Positions 24,442 through 33,040 of a stretch of 64,000 bases of DNA are shown one piece after another. The stretch is taken from positions 124,001-188,000 of the forward strand of contig NZ_WBMS02000017.1 in NCBI RefSeq assembly GCF_008923205.2, read 5' to 3'. Below the pieces are notes generated by a model. That model did not search any database, was not told the DNA's origin, and saw nothing but the letters and a program-made list of their open reading frames with translations. The position numbers and the translations under genes are program-made. Positions within the stretch are counted from its first letter, which is position 1, and the number at the start of each line of letters is the position of its first letter. This stretch comes from Actinomadura physcomitrii. Its GTDB lineage: Bacteria > Actinomycetota > Actinomycetes > Streptosporangiales > Streptosporangiaceae.

Positions 24442-25256
24442 CTAGGGGCGGCGCGGGCGCCGCTGGGAACGCTCCGGGAGCCTGCTGGCGGCGGGCGGTG
24501 CAGCAGGCTGCAGAGGGTCGAGGCCTTGTGGGAATCCCATTGCGGCCAGCCGGGCGGCGGGGGCCGGGCCCCCGCCTGTGGGGGTTGCTGGGTTTGCCCG
24601 TTGAGCGGTGGCGGGGGCGAGTGCGGGAAGATGGTGCGCAATCTGTTCGGGGTTGCCGCCGGACCAGTCCGCCAGGGTCCGGGATAGCCGGGTCAGGTCG
24701 TCGAGCTTGTCCTGGTACGTGATCGGGGGGTGGTCGGCGTTGCGCTCGAGCCAGGCGGTGAGGGCGATGATCGTCTCTTCGGCATCGCGCGCATGGTGCA
24801 CGACTCCGGCTGTGCGCGTGGCGATGGGCAGGAGCGGGTCCGCCGGTTCCAGTTCGGACGCGGTGACGTGTACGGCTTTGCCCGGACGATGCAGCGAGCG
24901 TCGCTGCCCGATGTTTCGGTGAGGGAGGTGATGAAGCCGCGCCAGCGCGGGTACCGGGGCCTGGCTCCGGTGGCGGTCTCCTGCTGCCGGATCTGCACCT
25001 GGGCGCCGAGCCGGAAGTTGTGGACGGGATCGGCTTCGGCCCCACCGCGATCGACGCTGCGCTGGTGCAACTCCTCGAGAGTGTCGTGGACGTCCAGGCC
25101 ATGTTGGGCGGCGTAGCGAGCAAGATGCTCGAGCAACGACTGGACGAGTAACTCGGCCAGGGATGTGTCGGTGCGGTGGTTGAAGACCTCCTCAGGGAGG
25201 AGTTGCTGTTGGTAGGCGTCGAGTGCGAGCGCGGTGGCTTCCATGCGGTCGGGCAT
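24442..25256 (-). pseudogene. Tandem family B, copy 3, interrupted by a frameshift
   Basis: Two overlapping minus-strand frames make one family B protein. The first (from 25256) has ELLVQSLLEHLARYAAQHGLD and FRLGAQVQIRQQE, running to about ARCIVRAK. The second continues with AVHVTASELEPADPLLPIA, DAEETIIALTAWLERN and LAAMGFPQGL, then a 28-residue tail of Arg/Pro. The frame changes near 24870-24885, around GGGCAAAGCC on the coding strand. It may be a recent mutation, a sequence error or a deliberate frameshift. All other family features remain intact. Confidence 0.6.
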
Positions 25257-25290
25257 GCGGATCTCTCCAGGTGCTGTGAGCGGGGTTGGG

Positions 25291-25695
25291 TCAGGCCTTG
25301 GCCAGAGCGGGGGCGTCGTGGTCGGGGCCGAGCCAGCCGTCGGGGACTGGGGTGACGCGGGCTTCGTGCGGGGAGAGGTGTTCGTTCTCGGTGCATTGGT
25401 AGAAGGGGCCGCGGGGGCCGAGGAGGACGGGGAGCTGGTGGTCGAGGTGGTCGCGGTACCACAGGGCCATGCCGGTGGCGCCTTGCAGGCGCATGGCCTC
25501 CCACGCGTACCAGAGCGCGGTGAGGCGGGAGATCGCCTCGCCGTGGTGCCACCACTGGGCGCACCAGCGGAACTCGCCGCCGAGTGTGCGGCGGTACATG
25601 GGGACGAAGTGGGTCGTCACCCAGCTGGTCAGGCTCGGATACAGGGGCTTGAGCTTGTCGCCCCCGGGACTGGCTGCGACGTTTTCGACGGGCAT
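25291..25695 (-). CDS. DUF4913 protein of the conjugation operon
   Basis: A 134-aa protein matching DUF4913: LYPSLTSWVTTHFVPMYRR, then FRWCAQWWHHGEAISRLTALWYAWE, and WYRDHLDHQLPVLLGPRGPF. This family is typical of actinobacterial plasmids and ICEs, next to TraD/VirD4-like genes. It lies 82 bp after the coupling protein gene. The biochemical role is not established. Confidence 0.85.
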   Translation of the reverse strand: MPVENVAASPGGDKLKPLYPSLTSWVTTHFVPMYRRTLGGEFRWCAQWWHHGEAISRLTALWYAWEAMRLQGATGMALWYRDHLDHQLPVLLGPRGPFYQCTENEHLSPHEARVTPVPDGWLGPDHDAPALAKA

Positions 25696-25777
25696 TGAGC
25701 CTCCTGGACTTCGGTGTTGGGCATGGCGAGGTCACCGTCTGTCTCGGCGGGGATTCGTGGGGTGGCGAGGCGCGGAG

Positions 25778-27592
25778 TTAGGCGTCCAGCTCCGGTGGCT
25801 GAGTGCGTTCGGGTTGGGCGTGGTGGCGGCGGGCGGCTTCGGCGATGGCGGTGTCGGCGGTGCTGATCGCCTTGTTGATGGCTGTGGCGTGGGGGCCGCG
25901 GTACCAGGGGCGGAGGCGGAGCAGGGCGGGTTTGGTGCCGGTGGCCAGCAGCAGCGCGGTGCCGGTGGGCAGGGCGCGGATGTCGGCGGCTTCGAGGATG
26001 TCCTGGCGGCGCAGGGAGATTTGTTCGCTGGTGCGTCCGTCGTTGTAGGTGATGGAGCGGACGGGGACGTCGTGTTGGCCGATGAGGGTGGCCAGGTCGC
26101 GGACGAGGCGGGGGGAGTCGATGCCGGCGCCGATGATTTTGCGGGTGGCGGCGCCCCACAGGGCGGCCATGCCGGGTTCGCCCCAGACGGTGACGCCTTG
26201 TTCGTAGCTTTGCAGGATGGTGACGGGGGTGATCCCGCGCGACCCGAGGTGGGAGTACAGCTGGGGGAGGTCGGCGATGCGGCAGATGTTGGCGGCTTCG
26301 TCGAGGGCGACGATGAGGGGTGGGTCGAGGCGTCCGCCGGCTTGTTCGGCGCGGCGTTCGGCGGCGCGCATGGTGGTGTCGGTGAGCGCGGCGATCAGCG
26401 GCGCCGCCGCCGACAGGGATTTGGACAGCAGGTAGAGGGTGTCGCGGGTGTCGGCGAAGGTGTGTGGGTCGAAGACCGGCAGGTCGCGGGCGGGGGTGAC
26501 CCAGGCGAGGATTTCCTGGTCGCGCAGAGCTTTGGCGGCGGTGCGGGCGGTCTGGTAGATCCCGTCGCGGGTCTCGACCGCACCGTTCTGGGTGCCCTTC
26601 AGCGAGGACGCCATCAGCGCGAATCCGGCGTCTTGCAATAGTTCGATGGGGGTGGGGACGGCGGGTTCGTCGAGCCATTGGGCGACGTGGTGCAGGGAGC
26701 GGCCGGAGGTGGCGGCGGCCAGGAACAGCGCGCACAGCAGGTCCTGGGCGGCCGGTCCCCACAGGTCCTTCTTCTGGCCGTCGTCGACGGTGAGGACGAA
26801 GTGCCCAGCGAGGCGGTGGGCGTCCTCGACGGTGGTCAGCCCGGCGAGGGGGTTCCACCACCAGGTCTGCGGTTGGTAGGTGATGTGCTGCGGGTCGAAC
26901 AGCCAGGTGCGCCCGTGGGTGCGTTCGGCGCGGACGGTGGAGATCGCAGCCCACAGATCGGCTTTGTTGCTGGTGGCGATGACCGGCCCCGGCGCCGACA
27001 GCACGTGCGGGATGGACTGCGTGGTCGTCTTACCGGAGCGGGGCGCCATGAACGCGATCACGGTGTCCTCGAACGAGGCGAACAGCGTCGGCCCACTCCG
27101 GTCACCGGGCAGAAGCACGTCGCCGAGGACCAGACCGATGTCGTCGCGGTCGAGTTGCTCGGGCGGTGAAGTGAGGGAGCGGCGCAGCGCGACGGCCTTC
27201 TTCGCGGTCGCGGCCGGTTGGAGTTCGGCGAGGCCGGGGTTGTCGGCCAGCGCAGTCACCGCGTCCCCGGGGCGTGGAAGGCGTTCTGCGATGCGCCGCC
27301 AGATCGCCCAGCCGACACCAGCCAGTGCGGCGAGCAGCAGCACCAAGATGACCAGGACCAGCGGCGTTGGCGTTGCGGGCCAGGCGGTTTGGAAGTGGCG
27401 GCGGGCGATCGCGAGGGCGAAGTCCGCGCCGAAGTGGGCGACGGTTCCGCCGGTGAGGGTTGCTGCGAGCTTGGCTGCGACCCATACGAGCCAGAGGGCG
27501 GTGATGGGTGTCCAGCAGGCGGCCAGGACGAGCCAGGCTGCGCCGGCGTTGGTGTCGAGGATCGAGGCGCGGGGGCCGAGGGCTCGGGTCAT
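25778..27592 (-). CDS. VirD4/TraG-family coupling protein (T4CP)
   Basis: A 604-aa ATPase with an N-terminal membrane anchor (helices at about residues 17-42 and 77-98), Walker A APRSGKTTT (about 183-190), TSNKADLW just after it, and Walker B PLIVALDEAAN. A further motif, ITPVTILQSYEQG, is typical of TraG/VirD4 proteins, which pass DNA or protein substrates to the secretion channel. Its ATG overlaps the stop of the VirB4-like gene (ATGA). It belongs to the cytoplasmic-membrane part of the conjugation apparatus. Confidence 0.9.
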   Translation of the reverse strand: MTRALGPRASILDTNAGAAWLVLAACWTPITALWLVWVAAKLAATLTGGTVAHFGADFALAIARRHFQTAWPATPTPLVLVILVLLLAALAGVGWAIWRRIAERLPRPGDAVTALADNPGLAELQPAATAKKAVALRRSLTSPPEQLDRDDIGLVLGDVLLPGDRSGPTLFASFEDTVIAFMAPRSGKTTTQSIPHVLSAPGPVIATSNKADLWAAISTVRAERTHGRTWLFDPQHITYQPQTWWWNPLAGLTTVEDAHRLAGHFVLTVDDGQKKDLWGPAAQDLLCALFLAAATSGRSLHHVAQWLDEPAVPTPIELLQDAGFALMASSLKGTQNGAVETRDGIYQTARTAAKALRDQEILAWVTPARDLPVFDPHTFADTRDTLYLLSKSLSAAAPLIAALTDTTMRAAERRAEQAGGRLDPPLIVALDEAANICRIADLPQLYSHLGSRGITPVTILQSYEQGVTVWGEPGMAALWGAATRKIIGAGIDSPRLVRDLATLIGQHDVPVRSITYNDGRTSEQISLRRQDILEAADIRALPTGTALLLATGTKPALLRLRPWYRGPHATAINKAISTADTAIAEAARRHHAQPERTQPPELDA

Positions 27593-29034
27593 GCGGTCGC
27601 CCGGATGGCCTGGTCGGTGTCGTAGAGATCGATCTCGGGACCGACGAGGGAGAGTTCGACGGGGATGCCGAGGCGTTCGCCGGTCTTGATGAGGTACTTG
27701 CCGCGGCCGGGGTGGCGGGCCCCGGGCTGCCAGGAGTCCGGCGCCGACCAGGAAGTGACCAGCTGCTGCTCGGGGCCGGTGAGCGGGGTGATCTCATGCA
27801 CCCGAGCCAGTTCGCGGGGCGGGAGGCCGGCCAGGACGGTGATGGCGGAGCGGTCGGCGAAGCCCTTGGCCTTGGCGCGGTCTTCCTCGGTGGCCAGCGC
27901 GTCCAGGTCGGCGAGCGAATGCGTGATCATGATCGATGCCATGCCCTTGGCGCGGTTGAGGCGCGTGAGGGCGTCGGCATGCTCGACCAGCCCAGGCGCG
28001 CCGCGCAGCGCGCGCCACAGTTCGTCCATCACGCCCAAATAGGAGCGGCGCGGTGCGGCGTGCAGGTCGGCCAGAGCGGTCGCGGCGTCGACCATGCCGA
28101 AGGCGTAGGCCCAGGTGCACAGCATCGCGGCGGTGAGGAGTTTGTCGCCGGCAGCGCGGACCCGGGAGATGTCGACGCTGATCGCGGGGGCGTCCAGATT
28201 GAGCGGACGGGTGGTGGCGGCGTCGAACACCCCGGCCAGGGAGCCGGAGATGAGCAGGTCGAGGGTGAAGACCAGGTCGCGGGTCTGGGCGCGGTAGGAG
28301 TCGCCGGTGTCGGTGCGCGTTGCTGAACGCAGCTCGTCGGGGCCTTGCTCCAGGACGTGCAGAACGTCGGGAATGGTGGGCTCGTGGTCGAGGCGGTCGT
28401 CGAGGAGGTCGATGGCGCGGCCGAGGACGACCTCTTCGGCGTTGGTGATGCGGGCTTCGCGGACCAGGGTGGCCAGCGCGAGCAGCAGGGACAGGCGACG
28501 GGAGCGGACTTCCCAGCGCAGCGTTTCGGCATCGGCGCCGGTGAGACGTTGCCGCGCGTCCCCGAGCGGTCCGGCGTCGAGGGGGTTGATGCGGTCGACG
28601 CCGCGTCCGACGCGGATGACTTGTCCGCCGAGGTAGTCGACCAGGCGGGTGTAGTCGGGTTTGGTGTCGCCGAGGATGATCGGGGTGGTTCCGGTGGCGA
28701 CGGCGCCGGTGACCAGGCGTTTGACCAGCGTGGATTTGCCGGTGCCGGGTTGTCCGAGGACGAACATGCCGGGGTTGGTGACCAGGCCCGCCCGCAGCCA
28801 GGCCAGGGGGTCGAGGCAGACGACCTCGCCCCACAGTTGGTGCCGTCCGACCGGGGTGCCGATCGTTGGTGTGCCCGAGCCGGCGGTGAAGGGATAGAGC
28901 CCGCAGACCTGGCTGGTTGTGGCCTGGTATTCGGACGCGGGCTCGATGTGGGCGGCGCGTCCGGTATCAGGGGCGCGCCAGCCCCAGGCAGGCGCGAGCG
29001 GATCAGCCATGGCTTGTGCTTCAACCGAGGTCAT
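27589..29034 (-). CDS. VirB4-like conjugation ATPase
   Basis: The start was chosen at ATG 29034, 17 bp after the previous gene; the longer frame overlaps that gene. The 481-aa product has Walker A LGQPGTGKSTL (about residues 93-103), ILGDTKPDYTRLVDYLGG, an arginine-rich SRRLSLLLALATL segment, Walker B (YLGVMDELWRAL) and SIMITHSLADLDAL. These are typical of the TraC/VirB4-related ATPases found with SCO6880-type proteins in actinobacteria. They energise assembly or transfer through the channel. Confidence 0.85.
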   Translation of the reverse strand: MTSVEAQAMADPLAPAWGWRAPDTGRAAHIEPASEYQATTSQVCGLYPFTAGSGTPTIGTPVGRHQLWGEVVCLDPLAWLRAGLVTNPGMFVLGQPGTGKSTLVKRLVTGAVATGTTPIILGDTKPDYTRLVDYLGGQVIRVGRGVDRINPLDAGPLGDARQRLTGADAETLRWEVRSRRLSLLLALATLVREARITNAEEVVLGRAIDLLDDRLDHEPTIPDVLHVLEQGPDELRSATRTDTGDSYRAQTRDLVFTLDLLISGSLAGVFDAATTRPLNLDAPAISVDISRVRAAGDKLLTAAMLCTWAYAFGMVDAATALADLHAAPRRSYLGVMDELWRALRGAPGLVEHADALTRLNRAKGMASIMITHSLADLDALATEEDRAKAKGFADRSAITVLAGLPPRELARVHEITPLTGPEQQLVTSWSAPDSWQPGARHPGRGKYLIKTGERLGIPVELSLVGPEIDLYDTDQAIRATA

Positions 29035-29051
29035 GTGCTGTGTTCTCCGGT

Positions 29052-30527
29052 TCAGTGGTTGAGGCGGCGGGAGAGCTCGGGCGGGCAGATGCCGCACGGC
29101 AGGGTGGTGGCGAACCCGGCGGCCTGGCTGCCCCAAAGCCGCCGCAGCCGGATCTTGGCCGCATCAGCGGACGCCTCGACGTGCGCGACGGCGCGGCGGA
29201 GCTGCTCGGGGCCGGTGACGGTGACGGTGGCGTACATCGACACCAGGCACACCCCGGCGCCCATCGCCTCCTCGGCCGCGGCTTGGCGGGCGCGCGCCGA
29301 GTCCCAGCTGTCGCGAGCGGTTTCGTCCCGTCCGGTGCGGCGCCGGAACTGGGCGCGGAACGCCGCCGCGTTCACCTCCTGCTGCAGCACACGACTCGCA
29401 GCCGCCGCGGGCAGCGCCCGGTACTGCAGAGTGACGCGTTTGGGGAACGGGCCGGGCGCGACGAGGCGGGCGAGGATGTCGGAGCGAACGTTCTGACGGG
29501 GCGGCTCGTGCCAGGCCCAGCTCACCGAGACACCACCGTCGTGCTCATAGCGGTCGGTGTGCTCGGTCGCAGCGACCGGCCCTGCGTCACACCAGCCCAA
29601 CACCTCATCGGCTCGCGGCCCAGTGAGGAGGCGATTGACCTCGCCGCGGGCGTGCGGATCGAACGCGGTCCGGACCGTCCCGGCGATCTCCGCTGCGGTC
29701 GCCCTGCCCTGAACCGACACTCCGCAGCCGCTGAGCCGGGACGCCAGCCCATCGAGGACGCGGCCGAGGTCGGCGACCGCCTCGAACAGGTCCTTGGGCG
29801 CAGCGGCCGAGGATTTAGGGTCGAAGGTGACCGAGACGCGAGTATCGACATCGGCCGCCGCAGCCGGCGCCGCCTGCACCAACTCGTCCATGACGGCCCG
29901 CGCCCGCTCAGGCGCGCTGCGCATGACGGCCTGCTGGACGGCATCGGCGAGCGTGGACCCGGGCTCGGGCGCCGTATCGACCGTTACGGTGACCCACCGG
30001 ACGGCGGGCATGTGACCGAGGGCGGCGAGCCAGCCGCCCCAGGCCGCGACCCAGGTGTCGGCGTCGGTCCGGTCGGCCAGCCAGGTCGAGGTCGGCACCA
30101 CCCGCAAGGTTGCGGTGAGCAGTCCGGTGCGCCGGTCCCACACGATCCCGTACCGGCCGCCGTAGCCGTCCTCGGCACTCAGCAGCGTCAGCGGCGCGAG
30201 CACGCCGGGGAGTTGGAAGGCGCGCGGGTGGTCGATGACGACGCCGGCGTGGTAGCGGTTGTGGCCGCGTAGCACGCCCCATCGCCACCGGCACCGCGCC
30301 ACCACCAGCCGCCCGACCGGCACCCCACCGACCCGGATCAGCCCCAGCCCGCCCACCACCGCAATCGGCGGGAGAAGGTAGATGAGCGCACCGGGTGCGA
30401 TGGCGGCGACCAGGACCAGCAGCATCGCCACGCCGAGCGCGATGAACGTGGCGGTGGTGTCCAGCCCGAGCAGCCCGATGCCATGCCGGCGCCGCCAGCC
30501 ACCGTAGGTGCGGATGTCATGCCCCAC
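29052..30527 (-). CDS. SCO6880-like conjugation membrane protein
   Basis: The start was chosen at GTG 30527, preceded by GAAGGAGG; it overlaps the end of the previous gene by 11 bp. The 491-aa product has two adjacent transmembrane helices near the N-terminus (about residues 18-62; ATFIALGVAMLLVLVAAIAP, LIYLLPPIAVVGGLGLI). A large soluble domain follows, without a P-loop. The family (SCO6880-like) combines a VirB3-like membrane part with a VirB4 N-terminal-like region and sits next to the ATPase gene, as here. Confidence 0.8.
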   Translation of the reverse strand: MGHDIRTYGGWRRRHGIGLLGLDTTATFIALGVAMLLVLVAAIAPGALIYLLPPIAVVGGLGLIRVGGVPVGRLVVARCRWRWGVLRGHNRYHAGVVIDHPRAFQLPGVLAPLTLLSAEDGYGGRYGIVWDRRTGLLTATLRVVPTSTWLADRTDADTWVAAWGGWLAALGHMPAVRWVTVTVDTAPEPGSTLADAVQQAVMRSAPERARAVMDELVQAAPAAAADVDTRVSVTFDPKSSAAAPKDLFEAVADLGRVLDGLASRLSGCGVSVQGRATAAEIAGTVRTAFDPHARGEVNRLLTGPRADEVLGWCDAGPVAATEHTDRYEHDGGVSVSWAWHEPPRQNVRSDILARLVAPGPFPKRVTLQYRALPAAAASRVLQQEVNAAAFRAQFRRRTGRDETARDSWDSARARQAAAEEAMGAGVCLVSMYATVTVTGPEQLRRAVAHVEASADAAKIRLRRLWGSQAAGFATTLPCGICPPELSRRLNH

Positions 30528-31932
30528 CTGCGCCACCTCCTTCACCGGCCGCGCCCGACGGGCCGCCAGAGCCACCTGTGTCCGTGGAGCCGGCGGGGTT
30601 GCCCATCCAGCGCAGGGTGTCCGCGCCGCGATGCCGCTCGCGTTCAGCCGTCTGCATGGTCGCGGGGCCGACCGGCTCACCGTGACCACCGTCGGGTGGC
30701 GCCCATCCGCTTGCGCTACCTGCCGTATTTCCGGTGGCCGCGACCTGGTCGGAGCCCCGTGGCGTGCTGCCTGCGGGCACACCGGGATCAGGGCTCGGAG
30801 AATCCGCGGCGCCGATGTCGGCGGAGCCGCCCTGGACCCTTTGCCCGGAGTCGGGTTGCGGTGGGGGCGGCGCGGCACCAGAGGGTGTGTTGTCCTGGTC
30901 GCCGAGCTGCTGGTTGAGGTAGTCGGCGTGCTCGCTGGCCGCGCGGCCGTCGCCGCTGGAGCCGCTGGCCGCGCCGTATCCGCGCAGAGCACCGAGGGCG
31001 GTGGCGCCGCCCATCAGGGCGCCGAGGATGCCGCCGCCGCTCCCGGATTCCGCGCCGCCGGTGGTCCAAGTGAAGAACTTCAGCAGCACCGGGAACGCGA
31101 TCAGGCTAATGAGCATCATCGCGAATCCCATGAGCACCGAATGCAGGTTCTTGCCGGTCCCGATGAGGGTGAACGCGGTCGCATAAACGGCCGCTGCAGC
31201 GGGCTTGTAGAAGATCAGCGCGAGCATCCAGCCCCCGACACGGGTCAGCCACGACCGTGTCGCGGCGGTGAGCCCTCCGGCCGCGGCCAGCGGCAGGAGC
31301 CCGGCCAGGATCACCAAGGCGGCACCGCGGAACAACAGCAACAGCGCCTGAATCATCCCGATGAACAGCGCTACCAGGCACAGCACCAGAACCAGCGCCG
31401 CCGGCGTCCCGGTCGGGATGATGACGATCTCGGCCATGCGCTTGGCGAAGCCGCCTTGCGAGGAGGCGTTCAACACCCAGCCGCACCACTGATCGCCCCA
31501 CTGCAGCAGCAGGTTCGGCAGCACCGTCCCGATCGCGGTCACGGTGGCCAGCACCAGCAGGCCACGGCCGACGTCGATCGCGGGGGCGGCTTTGCGGGTC
31601 AGCGCCATCTTCCCGGCGACCACCAGAAGCGCCAGCACCGCGACTGCGATGGTCAGCGGCTGTACCAGCAACTGCAGGTATCCGATCGCCGACTCGGTCT
31701 CCAGGTTCGGCGAGGGCGTCTTCACCCACCAGGACGCGGTGTGGGAGATCAGCCATCCGACCGCGGACTGGAACGCCTTGGCCGCATCCTCTAGAGCGTT
31801 GCTGCCGATCTCGCCGGGGATGTCGGGCATCGGCGGGCCCCAGGGGTGGTCGTCGTTGTCGACCGTCTGCACGCAGCTCGGGTCCAGCACCGATGAGCAC
31901 GGATCCCGCGGCAGCAAGAGCAGCGTCATCAT
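30517..31932 (-). CDS. TrbL/VirB6-like polytopic membrane protein
   Basis: Starts at ATG 31932, overlapping the previous stop (ATGA). The 471-aa product has at least six hydrophobic helices between about residues 80 and 310, including LTIAVAVLALLVVAGKMAL and LVLVLCLVALFIGMIQALLL. A long Gly/Ser/Pro-rich tail (about 330-471) ends GEGGGAGGA. This is the pattern of TrbL/VirB6 inner-membrane channel components of actinobacterial and Gram-positive conjugation systems. The disordered tail is usual for this group. Confidence 0.8.
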   Translation of the reverse strand: MMTLLLLPRDPCSSVLDPSCVQTVDNDDHPWGPPMPDIPGEIGSNALEDAAKAFQSAVGWLISHTASWWVKTPSPNLETESAIGYLQLLVQPLTIAVAVLALLVVAGKMALTRKAAPAIDVGRGLLVLATVTAIGTVLPNLLLQWGDQWCGWVLNASSQGGFAKRMAEIVIIPTGTPAALVLVLCLVALFIGMIQALLLLFRGAALVILAGLLPLAAAGGLTAATRSWLTRVGGWMLALIFYKPAAAAVYATAFTLIGTGKNLHSVLMGFAMMLISLIAFPVLLKFFTWTTGGAESGSGGGILGALMGGATALGALRGYGAASGSSGDGRAASEHADYLNQQLGDQDNTPSGAAPPPPQPDSGQRVQGGSADIGAADSPSPDPGVPAGSTPRGSDQVAATGNTAGSASGWAPPDGGHGEPVGPATMQTAERERHRGADTLRWMGNPAGSTDTGGSGGPSGAAGEGGGAGGA

Positions 31933-32699
31933 GAGCGGCCGCCTCCGTTCGGGAAGCGGATGTAGCCGTCGGCAGAGGCGATCGAGGCTGCCGCCCCGCC
32001 CCAGGTCCCGCCGGGCGGGGCGATGACGCGCCAGTCGTCGTTCTGCCATTGCAGCTGTATTCGGGTGACGGCCCGCACCGTCATGTCGCTGTCGCCGGGG
32101 CCGGCGGATACCAGGTCGAGGCTGGCGGTGTCGGGGGAGTAGCCCTGCCAGCGGAACCCTTCCAGCACCACGTACGCGCGCCCCAGCGCCGCGCCATCAT
32201 GCAGCTTTCCGCGGCGCTTGTCGTACAGCTGCCGCGTTGCGGCCAGCAGCGTGGGGGCGTCCGGGCCGATGACCTGCTTGGTGATGGTCGGCTCGAACAC
32301 CTTCGGTCCCCACTGCGCGTTGGCGCGTACCGCGACGTGTACGGCGGCCAGCAGCGCCCCGGACGGTGTCCGCGCGAACCCGGACGCCAGATCGCCGCCG
32401 GTGCTGTGCGGGCCGTCCGCAGTGGAGTAGGGGAGGGTGACGCCGTGGTAGTCGCGCCAGGTCATCCCGGCGAACGATACGGGTGGAGCGGCCACCACCA
32501 GCTGGTCCTGGAGAGGCGGAGGGGTAGAAGCCCGCGTGATGTGCGGGGTCGGATCGGAAGCGGGGAGTGTCAGATGCGTGGCGAGGCCCACGAGGCCGCC
32601 GCCAACGATCGCGGTGAGGAGCAGCCCGCCGGTGCGCCGGGCCGATGAGCCGGCTGTGTGCGCCTTGCGCGGCCGTGTGATGCGAGGGAGTCGGGTCAT
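31929..32699 (-). CDS. VirB8/TcpC-like conjugation protein
   Basis: A 256-aa bitopic protein: a basic N-terminus, one transmembrane helix (about residues 24-46; GGLLLTAIVGGGLVGLATHL), then a soluble domain with ASGFARTPSGALLAAVHVAV, YVVLEGFRWQGYSP and a final VTRIQLQWQNDDWRVIAPP strand pair. That pattern is typical of NTF2-like VirB8/TcpC domains. It is coupled by ATGA to both neighbours. VirB8-type proteins nucleate the inner-membrane complex. Confidence 0.7.
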   Translation of the reverse strand: MTRLPRITRPRKAHTAGSSARRTGGLLLTAIVGGGLVGLATHLTLPASDPTPHITRASTPPPLQDQLVVAAPPVSFAGMTWRDYHGVTLPYSTADGPHSTGGDLASGFARTPSGALLAAVHVAVRANAQWGPKVFEPTITKQVIGPDAPTLLAATRQLYDKRRGKLHDGAALGRAYVVLEGFRWQGYSPDTASLDLVSAGPGDSDMTVRAVTRIQLQWQNDDWRVIAPPGGTWGGAAASIASADGYIRFPNGGGRS

Positions 32700-33040
32700 T
32701 TGAAGAACACCCCGACGATGGGGGCGGCGGTGGCGGCCAGGCTGAGGCCGCCCAGGACCCAGGGGATGCCGGTGGCGCCGTCGGCGGCGAAGGTGGAGCG
32801 GTTCTTGCGGCCGATGGCCATTTGGCCTGCGCAGATGAACAGCCCGGCGACGCCGCAGATCAGCACGCCCCACTTGCCCCACGACAGCAGCGTGTTCATT
32901 TTGGCGTCCAGCCCCGGCGGCGGCGCCGGCGGCGGATCGGGCACCGGCACCCTTAGACCGTCCTGTGGCCGCAGCCGCCACGGCTCCTCCAGCAGCCGAC
33001 CGACCTGCGCCGCGCGGAGAACGAAGAGAGTCAGCGACAT
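32696..33040 (-). CDS. VirB2/TrbC-like pilin candidate
   Basis: A 114-aa protein with a Pro-rich N-terminal third (VPVPDPPPAPPPG) and two hydrophobic helices (about residues 51-75, WGVLICGVAGLFICAGQMAIG, and 90-112, WVLGGLSLAATAAPIVGVFF) separated by a short basic loop. Size and two-helix topology fit VirB2/TrbC pilins of conjugation systems. It overlaps both neighbours in the operon. There is no obvious signal peptide. Confidence 0.65.
   Translation of the reverse strand: MSLTLFVLRAAQVGRLLEEPWRLRPQDGLRVPVPDPPPAPPPGLDAKMNTLLSWGKWGVLICGVAGLFICAGQMAIGRKNRSTFAADGATGIPWVLGGLSLAATAAPIVGVFFK

Noticed and set aside
30508..31794. A 428-codon plus-strand frame opposite the TrbL/VirB6-like gene
   Set aside because: It lies opposite a gene with clear transmembrane helices and ATGA coupling. 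The frame is Arg/Gly/Gln-rich without structure.
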